Assembly: GCA_033439255.1 (NCBI GenBank)
Contig: CM065886.1
Span: 1,674,001 to 1,738,000 of the forward strand
Length of the DNA stretch: 64,000 nt
Reading direction: 5' to 3'
From: Hericium rajendrae
Lineage: Eukaryota; Basidiomycota; Agaricomycetes; Russulales; Hericiaceae
Shown: positions 53,798-63,817 of the stretch, piece after piece
Numbering within the stretch: the stretch's first letter is position 1
Layout: the number at the start of each line of letters is the position of its first letter
Position numbers and translations under genes: made by a program
Notes under the pieces: generated by a model
What the model saw: only the letters and a program-made list of their open reading frames with translations
Databases searched by the model: none
Told to the model about the DNA's origin: nothing

Positions 53798-56372
53798 CTA
53801 CGTCTGTCTACTTCAAGCTAGTACTATGATAGGACATATAGATCAACACTGGGCTATGTGAAATTTCAATCTTTCAGATGATATACACTACACCAACTCA
53901 TATATGCACTCTTGGCTCACATTTTTTGACTTATGTATACCTTTGTTGATCTACTTACACATGTATCAACCCATGAGCATCATAGCAAACTTATGTATGC
54001 TTCTACTACCTCATACATTTCCTGTTAGCCTGTGCACCTTCTATTGATTTGTATGCATTGCTGCTAGCACCAAAGGCAGAATTTAATTTCTATATTTGGA
54101 TTTTTTTTTCTGACTTTTACAAAAAATAATATAACTCATACTAGTTTTTTAATAGAGCTTATATCTCTTCAATGTATAATCTAGTCAGTATTTTTCTATT
54201 TTACATGCATTAAATACTATTAAAATTGAATTCTCACTTTCAAATCATATTTTGTATACTGGCAGAAATTAGTGACCAAATATGGCAACTACTTTCTGAT
54301 AAAATTGCCTGTCGACTAGCATGAAGGTCCAGAGTAACAAAAAACTCATACAAATGCATGAGAACATCAATTGTGCAAACATCACTTTAAGCATATAAAA
54401 AAAACACTATTTAATCTAATCTAATCATGAGTAGTTCAGCTCCTACCTCTGATAACTCTACATTTTCTGCTATGTCATATATCTTAGCACCTTATTTTAT
54501 ATATAATCTTGTGTGTTATACAGTACACACTTGTCATATCTTATTCTACTCAGTCCGATATATGATATACACTATTATATATACTTATACTATAGATACT
54601 TGTAATATCTACAATTATAGTAGTAGTCTAGTTGTATGTCTAATCAAACAAGATTCAAGATTGAATATATGATCAATGTCAAACATTGTATTGTTGAACA
54701 AAGCTAATGGCCAATCACGTGATCAATAGCAGACCTTGTTTGGCCGCACAAGGTCTGGTGGCTGTGCTTAGCTTATGTCAGCAGTAGTTGATGTTGCGCT
54801 CTCTGCTTTCTCTTCTTTTCTTCAGATAGCTTTGAAGTCAGTGTGATACTACCAGTAGTGCACACTGACTACAAGGCTTGGACACGCCCAGTTCCCATCT
54901 GCAGCGAGTTGCGGCTGAGGTGTCCAATGATGGTGTAGGGCCATCACCAACTTTCTGGATCTCTTCTGATGATGTGGCATAGAGATTGCACCATGGCCCT
55001 CTCAATACCACATGAATCAGAATGAGTGAAAGCTTGTTGGAATCAGATTTAGAATAGCTTTAGAATAGTGCCATAAACAGCAAGATAGCATGGCAAAATG
55101 CTGATCTATTGAACTATATGTCCGTGATAATGTGGCAGACTAATTGCTTTATAGCTCTGCTGATACTGCATCAATCATGATGTATGAGGGCTTATTGAAA
55201 TTGGATTTACAGTACCTTTCTAACAGTATAGTTTACAACATTATAGCACCACTTGTTGTTGAGATAGGAGACAATACTGTTTTGCTGATGTGGCACATAA
55301 ATCGAGAAATATCTCTGCTTTGAGTGATCCGATTTTCATATTCTAAATTGGATTGGAAAGATGTAATCCAAGATATTTGAACACAATTTACCGTTTGTCA
55401 ATTGATTGCTTTGTTGCAGAGCTATAAAGCAATCACTGTATACAGTGTATTGGCTCTCTAGGCGACTCATGCTTATGTAAGTGGGCGCTAAGACCTTGTT
55501 CGGCCGCACAAGGTCTTGTAGGATCACATGACCGAGTCTCAGGTCCCACTGCTACCGATAAATTGCATTGTTTTGCTCATTTTATCAATAAACAATATGT
55601 ACATTTGTTTGCTGTGTATTATTTTAGTGGCTGTATCTTTCTGTGAGCAGTAAATTGTGTTGGAGACCGGCTTTCTGATATATTAGGATGCATTTGAGAA
55701 CAAGTGAATCGGCTGAGTACTGATTAAGTTAGCTGGAGTTCAAACATTCTAGGGGGAAAATGCAGAAACAATTCGCATTCTGCGAGTGTTGCACCGATCC
55801 TAATGCATGAGGTACCGTCAGAAAGCTATCAATAAGTAGATTCTGATGCACTTTAGAACGAGTAAATCGGTTGGGAATTGACTTAGTTAGCTAGGGTTCA
55901 AGCATTTTAGAAGAGGAATGAAAGAAACACTTTGCATTCTGCAAGTTCTTAACTGATTTGGATGCATAAAATATGGTAGCAAAGCTATAAGTGAGTAGAT
56001 TTAGATGCATTTGAGAACAAGTAAATCAGTGGAGAATGCACTGAGTTAGCTCAAGTTCAAGTGTCATAGGGGGAAAATGTAGAAATCCATTGCACTCTGT
56101 GACTTCTGCACAGATCAGGATGCAAAAAATACTGTCAGAAAGCAATAAATGAGCAGATCCAGATGCATTTGAGAACAGGTGAATTGGTTGAGAACTGATC
56201 AAGTTACATTAAATCAACAAAGTTTGGCCAGAGCTGGAGTTGAACCTGCAAACTCATCAGATTGAAGATGTGTGATTATATAAGCCAACTGCCTAATGGG
56301 CATAGTCATCGTTTTGGTGTCGTTTTCACTATGAAAAGGTGGTATAGAGTAAACGATTCTAAGGAATCGTAA
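53798..56372. repeat. AT-rich tail of the copia B unit, copy of 20139-22715
   Basis: Nearly identical to the first copy, including the hairpin-ended element (about 54717-55550) and the decayed satellite (55690-56215), ending with the tRNA-like module and ACGATTC hairpin (56215-56372). No gene called. Confidence 0.85.
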
Positions 56373-56840
56373 CTAAGATATCATTTAATCTTCCTTCAAA
56401 ACAAAATGCAGTGCATTCCATGAGCTCAAGACATAACACAATATATAAAGGTTCGTTGGAAAGCAGCTGAAAGGAACTTTCTGATACATCTAAGAACATT
56501 GAAATTGGATACAAATTGAGCGAGGTATCCCTCTATCTTCTTCTCAGAAGATTGAAAACAAAAATGGATTGCATCTTATGAATTTCTCACATGACACAGT
56601 CTATAAGGGCTTGTTGAAAAGTGATTATTCCAATGCATCCAAGATCGAGAAAAAGTGCTTAGAATTGACTAAGATATCATTCAATCTTCTTTCAAAACAA
56701 AAATGTATGATATTTCACGAGTTTGATACATAACATGGCGTATAAAGGCTTGTTGGAAAGTGGTTGAAAAGATCGTTCCAATGCATCTAAGAACATTGAA
56801 ATCGGATACGAATTGAGTGAGCTACAAGCACCAGATCATA
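56373..56840. repeat. Three diverged tandem units of about 155 bp
   Basis: CTAAGATATCATTYAATCTTC..TTCAAAACAAAATG..TATAAAGGYTYGTTGGAAAG..CCAATGCATCTAAGA starts at about 56372, 56525 (weak) and 56678. Not related by eye to the 158-bp satellite. Confidence 0.6.
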
Positions 56841-57052
56841 TGTCTTTGTTTAATTGTAGCTATGTGGCTGATTTAAACTCCGATTAAAAGACATGTTAGA
56901 TGAGTTTGCTCCGAGATACCTCTCTCTCTGCAACCACCATCATCTCTGCTCTTGAAGGTAAGTTTGTTATCTTTGTTACTTTTGACTTCATTTCCCTTTT
57001 TTGTAGTTATGTGACTACTACTCGGCCATCAGGAAATGAGAAATCTTCTGAC
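56841..57052 (+). other. Relic of a CATC-type promoter arm and end
   Basis: CTCTCTCTGCAACCACCATC, GAAGGTAAGTTTG and then CATCAGGAAATGAG (57031) resemble the initiator, first donor and end of the CATC-B class. Both ends are lost. Confidence 0.35.
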
Positions 57053-57220
57053 TAGTTACGATTCCTTAGAATCATTTACTCTATACCGCCTTTTCATAGT
57101 GAAAACGACATGCAAACGATGACTATGCCTATTAGGCAGTTGGCTTATATAATCACACATCTTCAATCTGACAAGTTTGCAGGTTCAATTCCAGTTCAAG
57201 CCTGACTTTTTTTTACACTT
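57053..57220 (+). repeat. tRNA-like module, copy 5
   Basis: TTACGATTCCTTAGAATCA start, then the same block with GGTTCAATTCC; see 22535-22715. Confidence 0.4.
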
Positions 57221-57702
57221 TATTTAATATCACACATGCAAAGCCAGTGCTCTTTCTAGGGTTCAACACAAGTCAGAGTCACCCGTCTATCAATACAAGT
57301 ATACCTATGATTTACATGCAGGTTCCTGACCTGCAGATCTGGATCACCTGGTGGCTGAGACCCGTCCAGAACCAGATCAAGCTTTTACTGAACTCCATCA
57401 ACCTGTGAGTAACCCACAAGCAACTCGCAGTCCAGTAATTATTTATCAATAGTATATTAGTACTATACTATGTACACTACATCCATAGTTTGATCTATAT
57501 TAAATGGTGCTGCTCCCTTCAAATCAACATGCACATGCATGACCTCAATGTATAACAGATGGTTTATCAGTTACTACTATAGTCTTCTACTTTCTTACTC
57601 TTTTCTACCTGGCTTACTTTTCGAGTTTTGCAGAGTTTCCTATTAGGATAGCTGAGTTTGAATCATGTACTTAGAGCGGATTTCCTTATTGGGAATAAGC
57701 AT

Positions 57703-57967
57703 CTATCTTGCCAACTCACCACCATCTGTCTGCTTTTGTCTCAGTCTCTGCTTGTTCTCCTCATATCTGAAAGGCTCTCTTGGGATCCAACCCTCAAAGG
57801 AAGGTGTGTGGCCCCCAAAACCCTCATCAGGAGGTCTATATCTGCTGCTGGCCCTCAGAGGAGGTGCCAGCTCGTCACTCATCTGCTTGGCTGCAGGACT
57901 GAGGCATCCTCGGTTCTGTTAGCTCTAGCTCGTGGACTCTCTCTAGGAGGTCTACGACACCTTTATA
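57703..57967 (-). CDS. 59-residue frame with TATA box; gene fragment of unknown function
   Basis: Minus strand: TATAAAGG (57967-57960), about 80 bp of leader, ATG at 57882-57880, then MSDELAPPLR, SRYRPPDEGFGGHTPSFEGW and REPFRYEENKQRLRQKQTDG up to TAG at 57703. A GTGAGT donor overlaps codons GG-E near the end (about 57717), so this may be exon 1 of a captured gene whose other exons are missing. Codon use and Pro/Glu/Gln content look coding, unlike the surrounding DNA. No family recognised. Confidence 0.4.
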
Positions 57968-59000
57968 CCCTCCTCACTCGCTCGCCTACCTTGGACTTCC
58001 CGGGCAGTAGCGGCTCGACCTCTATCGTCTGTTACACAACGTCTTTGCAGATGGTGCGTGCACGGTGCATCTGCCCTGAATTGCCAGCACAGCTGTGCAT
58101 GGGTGCAGATGGACTGATGGGGCTGTGTGGGGCCATATGCCCACAGTACAGGGTGTTGGGGCAGCACGATGGGTGGCATAAACATGGTAGATAGGTGGGC
58201 GGGCAGGCAGCGAGGGCATATGTGCAGTAATTTGCAGTGCTTCGAATGGGACGTGAAGGGAAAAAAAAAGCACGCACCTTAAAACACTGACTGATCCTCA
58301 CTGCACATAGCTGCACCCTGCCATGCTCCCTACCTGCTGACTCAACCTCGCTGCCTCATTCGATGCCATTTCTGCATATTCCCAATGCCAGCATTTCTGC
58401 ACCCGATGAGGCTGCATCATGGCCGTCACTGACACAAAGATGGCTGGAGGGTACATGAGGGGCACTGTATGCATGCACAAGCTTGCAGTTGTGTGTGCGG
58501 TGCCTCTTGCTCACAGCACTCCTGTGACCTCAGAAGGCTTGAAGGTAGAGCACAGGAGGTGCACTCTGTCCCGTTGTGCGAAGCCATGTGCTGGCAACTC
58601 CACCCCGTCGGGAGGCATGTACATGGTGAGGGAGACAGAAACTGGCACACATGAATGTACGCCAGATATGCGATGTAGTCTGGTAATTGCGTGGACTTGT
58701 ATGGCTTCTGGACGGGTGCCACAGGCACACTGAGGTGACCTGCTCACGGAAAACCTCGACATTGAGAAAGGGAGGTTCGGCAAAGTTTGGCGAGGCGACC
58801 AGAAGGACATCGATTGAGCACGCAAGTGATGACGAGGTGCACAACAGGGGAGAGAAGTCACACAGAATGGCGGGGTGCCGTAGACTGTCGAAGAACAGCG
58901 AAAAATGATGATTCCTGCTCGTTATCGAGCGAGACTGCCAAGATTAGTGCAATACGATGAGATCATGAATCTTGAGGACTCACCCTAAACCCTTCTTGCA
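57968..59000. other. hAT-like interior with decayed intron-hairpin module
   Basis: Minus strand: donor GTGAGTCCTCA at 58983, branch-like CACTAAT near 58945, acceptor GGCAG at about 58936, then CTCGCTCGATAACGAGCAGG (58915-58934). This is the same order as the CATC GC-arm leaders. The rest is CpG-poor, with no gene. Confidence 0.4.
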
Positions 59001-59452
59001 CCTCTGAACCCTCCCTGCCATTGAGTTGAGGAAAGATTGCTGAAAGGACAGTGGGACGACTGACCTGCGAATGACCCATGGCATTGCAGGTACCTGACCC
59101 ATGGCTCCAGATCACCCAGTCGTGCAAACCCGTCCGGATCCAGGTCAGACCTCCGGCCAGGCTGTTGACCTGCAGGTTCAGATCCGAGTCACCTGCATTG
59201 AAGTGCACTCATGTCAAACCCTAGTGCCATACAGAATGTGAAGGTTATGAAGCTTGCACAGGATGTAGGCATAGATGTATGACTGTTAGACAGGGAACAT
59301 GTCTTTATGCTGCAAAACTTAGAATGATTAATGATTACATAAGCAAAACTCGGTTTTCAGATGTGCAGATCCTTATCAATCCTTATCATCTCTCTGCTCT
59401 TGCTCTCTTCCTCTTCACTCTCTCAGCTTCTACACCTCTAAACAATCTCACT

Positions 59453-60485
59453 ATGACTACTACCATTGATTTTCACATCCCTATGCCATCTCTTCCAACA
59501 GAAGTCTGGACAAGAATCTGTGCAGATCCTGATCTTCATGCACCTACCATGCGTCTTGTCCATAGCCAGGCCTGGAGGACTGTCCCTCTTATGCCAAGTC
59601 ATCTTCACATTAGGGAGCCTCAGAATTTGGTTCAATTTCTTGATCAGGTCAGTTCATTAGAGTATGCTCTCTTGGAACTTGCAAATTCATTTTCTCTATC
59701 TAGGTCCAAACTCATTATACTATTCTCTCACCCCACATCACTTTCATCCAAGGCCAACCCAGATATACATATGGCAACATACAGACCATTGTTTTTCATG
59801 GTGGTTTTTTTTCCGATGAGTACCAGGAGATCAAGATGCAGCTGTTGCCATTAGCTCAAGCCACATTTGCCTTGCTGTCCACTCTATCCTATTTTGCCAT
59901 TCGTCAGGATGAGCTGGGCTGTGGGAACATTCAGATAGTTGGAGAGATGTGTAGAGAATTGAATAGAAGGCCTATCACTGTCTGTATCATTAATGTGCAG
60001 GATGAAGATCCTGAAGTAAGTCTTATTCATTCTGATGTTGATATTTTGGAATCCTAATTGTATATTAGGTTGGATTTCATCAAGAGAACCCATGGAATGA
60101 TGAGGATTGGACATCTGTCATGTTGCTATTTGGCAACATCAAAACACTAGTCCTTTCCACTTATTGGCTTTTTTCTGATTGGCCTGAAGGCACACCTCTG
60201 CCTTTGGGAGATCAAGAATGAGATGATGAAGAACTAGAAGTGCATACAAAAGCTATGGAGGCAAACATGGTATCTTCTATGGCACTCAGTCTTCCAACAG
60301 TAGAATATTTTCAGCTTAGGCAAGGAGGTGGATTTGGATATGAGTATAGTGATGGTCGTCCATGTAAGCAGTCTACAGGATCTCATACCACATGGAAGCC
60401 AAAAGAGAATGGCAAGTGGGACCAAACTGACTGCTGGTCTTATGCAGAGTTTGATAAATTTTATGAACACCTTGATCAGTACTAA
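59453..60485 (+). pseudogene. F-box-like host protein, degenerate
   Basis: Exon 1 (59453-59647) encodes MTTTIDFHIPMPSLPTEVWT.., an F-box-like start (LPTEVWTRIC). Exon 2 (about 59763-60015) gives YGNIQTIVFHGGFFSDEYQE and PITVCIINVQDEDPE; intron 60016-60068 (GTAAGT..TTAG); exon 3 to 60485 ends EFDKFYEHLDQY. The exon 1-2 junction is off by one base with the best acceptor, and exon 3 has an in-frame TGA (60219-60221). Such Leu-rich F-box-like proteins are numerous in agaricomycetes; substrate unknown. It stands between two hAT-like elements. Confidence 0.45.
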
Positions 60486-60918
60486 TGATTACAACTTCTA
60501 TCTCTATACCAAATTTGTTTTACTCTTTGTTATGAAAATTGTCTTCTTGATCAGTTCACAGATGAAAGGATGTTATGGCCAAGGAAGAATATTAACATCG
60601 AGAAGGGTATCTGTAGAGCCATCCAGTCAGAAATTAAATTAGAGTTCGACACAAGTCAGAGTCACCTGCGGGTCAATACAGGTATACCTGCAAAAATGAC
60701 CTTCAGGTTCCTGACCTGTGGATCCAGATCACCTGGTGGTTGAAACCTGTCCAGATTCAGGTCAAGCTATTGCTAAAATGCATCGCTCTGTGGGTTACCC
60801 ACAAGTAACCTGTAGTGAAATATTTATTTATCAACAGTATACTATTGGTAGACAATGTACATTATGTACATATATTTTCTAGTCTATATATCTATTGAAT
60901 CACACTGACCCCTTCAAA

Positions 60919-61345
60919 CTACCACCAGATCCAAAATATGAACAGGTGAGATGCTGTCTCCGCACCCTTGGACCGCTCGTTGATGGCCTCGCACGACGGC
61001 TGCATGAAGTTGCTCGCATTGCATGATATGCCCACGAGTGAGAGCGGCATGAGCTTGTTCATGTGCTTTGGATAGCATAACACATACATCCCGCTGAAAT
61101 ATCTGCCAAGCAATTGCGCAGCGAACTCACCTTATCGATCCTTGTGCGCATGTATAACTGCTCGAGCGAGTTGACAAAAAACAATTCTGATTTGTACATG
61201 CACCCAGTGATGTCATTGTGCTTTGCCTTGGAAGCTTGATGCTGAATGACAGTGACACCATACAGTCCATGTCTAGCCAGTCGAGGGCGAAGACAAGGGA
61301 GCCGCGTGGACTGGTGCATGTTGCAAGGGCCGGGAGGTTGAGAAA
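60919..61345 (-). pseudogene. Possible captured gene fragment in the hAT-like element
   Basis: Minus strand text YKSELFFVNSLEQLYMRTRI (about 61200-61140), a GTGAGT at 61132, then GMYVLCYPKHMNKLMPLSLV and CEAINERSKGAETASHLF (61098-60945) looks coding but changes frame. CATC-O cuts it on its 5' side. Family not recognised. Confidence 0.3.
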
Positions 61346-61348
61346 ATA

Positions 61349-61570
61349 CATCAGGAACCCTACAAACTATCTTATAAAATCTTATAAAATCTGCTTGAAA
61401 TCTGGAGAAACTGGTAGCAACATTCAGATTCATCAGGTAGTCAGACACCTAAGACGGGTGTCATCTGTCAGAAATAATCAGAAATAACTTATAAGATTTC
61501 AGATTTATAAGAACAATCAGATACAATCAGATACACCAGACATAGCAGAAAGTTTGTAGGGTTTCTGATG
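61349..61570. mobile_element. CATC-O: 222-bp MITE
   Basis: CATCAGGAACCCTACAAACT / AGTTTGTAGGGTTTCTGATG ends with TA on both sides (61347-61348, 61571-61572). Confidence 0.88.
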
Positions 61571-61572
61571 TA

Positions 61573-62300
61573 GAGTCCAAGGCCAGTGCCATATCCATGA
61601 AGTGTAATGGAAGGGGGTGGTGCATCGGGATTGAGACATCGAGGTGAGAGAGTGTGTTACGATTGTGCTTCAGGTCAGTGCAGGTGACAATAGAGTTATA
61701 TGAAAAGACGCGCACCATGCCAAAACCGTGCGTGCTCTTTTGAGTATGAGTGAGACTGTCCCGGGCATGCAAGGGCATGCGCAGCCAACGTTTGAACTTG
61801 GGGCATGCAGAGATTGAGTGATGCAGGCCCGAGCATGGCATTGAGGCCGGCGCGGGCATCTGCACACAGAGTTGTAGTCGTGGGGATGGGGTATCCAGTC
61901 AGAGGCACATACGTGCGCTGGTGGAACATGAGTGGAAATGCGTGCTGTTCCAGGCATGTGATCGTGCATGAGCAACTGCATGCAGTCGGGCAATGAGGAT
62001 ACGAGCGAGAGCATGAAAGTCTCTGCATGTAACTCCATGCGAGTAATCAATGAGAAGTAGTCGAGCTGCGTTGCTACAGCAATGGGGCTTGATGGTTTGT
62101 TGTTGCTGGCCTCCCACATGTAATACCAGAGCCATGAGCGCTCTTGAGGGTGTGTGCGGGAGGTAAAGAATGGGGCTGAGGTGTGGGATTGACATGTCGA
62201 CAAGGAGAATGTGAGCACGAGAGCTATCATCGAAAGTGAGAATGGTAATGAGCACGGATGGTGTGCAAAAAGTAAGATGGCTTGTTGGGGACTGTCGATC
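61573..62300. other. hAT-like interior, CpG-poor GC-arm-like DNA
   Basis: TGCATG/GCATGTG-rich DNA; GTTGC-TACA-GCAAT at 62069-62082 is a decayed form of the GTTGC-NACG-GCAAC hairpin. No gene called in the overlapping frames. Confidence 0.35.
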
Positions 62301-62642
62301 GGCGGAAAATGAGTCTCACTTGCTCGATAACAAGCAAAACTTTGAAGATTAGTACAGCAAGTAAGATAAAGATCATGTAGACTCATCTAAGGCCCCTCTA
62401 GCCCCTACAAAACCCTCCCTGCCATTGAGTTGAAGAGAAAGACGAAAAGAGAAGATGAGAGGATGTAGTAAGTAGTGAGGCCAACTGATCTGCAAGTGAC
62501 CTGTGATGTCATGGGCCCTACCTGCAGCTCCGGATCACCTGGTGGCTGAAACCCACATGGATCCAGGTCAGCCCTCGTGCCATGTTGAATACCTGTGGGT
62601 TCAGATCCGGGTCACCTGCGAGTGCACTCATGTCGAACCCTA

Positions 62643-62971
62643 GGACTCAGAATCATCTCACATGATTGCTATATGAGATCAGTTGTTTCTGTGCATCTCA
62701 CATTTTGACCCCTTGGTGATGTACTGTGGAAAGGGATGAGGGGCAAGCATACAAGAGGGAATGAACCACAAAAAGTAGTTGAGATCTGACAAGTACACTG
62801 GCATCAACAGAGCAATCCACAATACAACAATGCCTATACACAGAACAGCTAAGGGGCAAGGGAGGACAAGGGGACAGCAGGGGAAGATCATGGTTTCCTT
62901 GCTTTCAGCACAAAAACACCTAGAAAGGAGGGGGGGAGTATGGATAGTGGAAAGCAGGAGGATGGTTTGTT
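62643..62971. other. Flank of the phosphotransferase-fold gene
   Basis: Non-repetitive sequence that probably includes the 3' UTR of the minus-strand gene. Nothing else seen. Confidence 0.4.
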
Positions 62972-63817
62972 TCAATGCCTCAGCTTCAGTACGGTTCCGG
63001 GTATGGTGTACCACACCAGCTGCTCAAAATAGGGCCCACAGGTGACGAATGGAATCCACCATTCCCAAAATGGGACCCTATTGTCGTAATAGCTCTTGGT
63101 GGCAGCAACATACTCAAACCAGGGAGGGTAAAAGCCGGACGCCCCCCAATCGATCAGCCATACTACGCCATCTTCTCCAAGGAGGACATTTGCTGGGTTT
63201 ATATCGCCATGGGTCAACACAAGAGGTTGGGACTTGTCAAAGCGGAGGCACTGCTGAATGTCGTCTGGTTGGACAGAAAACAAATGCATCCCTACATCAG
63301 CCTGTCTGTCGAACCAATTGGCAAGGTCGTCATAGGTGGTCCAAGGGCCCCGTCCAGCGAAGTTGGGCCCAAATATGGGCCCAGAACCAGGGAGAGGTGG
63401 GCCATTGGTGATGGGTCCCGGTGGTGAGTTGGGGGAGGGGTTGGTATGTCGCAACATGCGAACATACTGGCGGAGGACACACATGATGCGAATCTTCGAC
63501 CACCAGTGAAGGTCGCTCCAGGCTTCGGACAACGTGTGGCCAGGGATGCGATCGAAGAGCAGGAATGCGGTGTCCTCTACTCGGTCCATCCGGCGAAGCC
63601 TGGGTACCGGAATGGTGCCTAGTTTCCTGACAAACTCTGATGTGTTGGCCTCCCCTGACTCGCCACCGTTTCTGCCGTCTGGAGACGTGGCAGTGATGAG
63701 CTTCAAAATGCGGTCAGGGCCAACGAAGCGGGCTGTGTGGTCTTCGTCGACCAAGGAGGCCTTGTGGTACTTGTCACGGATCGCTCCATTTCTCTCCGCC
63801 TTCTTCTCTGCCATCAA
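62972..63817 (-). CDS. Aminoglycoside phosphotransferase/kinase-fold protein, 5' end replaced by LTR
   Basis: 281 codons from the ATG at 63817 to TGA at 62972. An N-lobe relic has GPDRILKLI with a candidate ATP-binding Lys. The C-lobe has the catalytic loop LTHGDINPANVLL (about residue 200) and the metal-binding LIDWGASGF, as in fungal APH-family kinase-like proteins. These phosphorylate small molecules or act on unknown substrates. The first 15 codons (MMAEKKAERNGAIRD) are LTR sequence, so the natural start is lost or lies beyond the window. No introns are needed. The kinase motifs look intact; expression is unknown. Confidence 0.82.
   Translation of the reverse strand: MMAEKKAERNGAIRDKYHKASLVDEDHTARFVGPDRILKLITATSPDGRNGGESGEANTSEFVRKLGTIPVPRLRRMDRVEDTAFLLFDRIPGHTLSEAWSDLHWWSKIRIMCVLRQYVRMLRHTNPSPNSPPGPITNGPPLPGSGPIFGPNFAGRGPWTTYDDLANWFDRQADVGMHLFSVQPDDIQQCLRFDKSQPLVLTHGDINPANVLLGEDGVVWLIDWGASGFYPPWFEYVAATKSYYDNRVPFWEWWIPFVTCGPYFEQLVWYTIPGTVLKLRH

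Larger units (their letters stand above)
57257..59223. mobile_element. hAT-like element carrying a gene fragment
   Basis: TAGGGTTCAACACAAGTCAG at the left, GACATGAGTGCACTTC (inverse) ..CCCTA at the right, and GGATCACCTGGTGGCTGA-type subterminal repeats as in the 26394 element. Flanking 8-mers (GCTCTTTC, GTGCCATA) do not match, so the duplication is lost or the ends come from two copies. Confidence 0.6.
60640..62642. mobile_element. hAT-like element holding CATC-O
   Basis: TAGAGTTCGACACAAGTCAG / GACATGAGTGCACTC..CCCTA ends and GGATCACCTGGTGG repeats on both sides, same family as 57257-59223. Flanking 8-mers AATTAAAT and GGACTCAG differ. A decayed hairpin TTGCTCGATAACAAGCAA (62319-62337) follows a minus-strand donor-like site near 62384. 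Confidence 0.6.
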
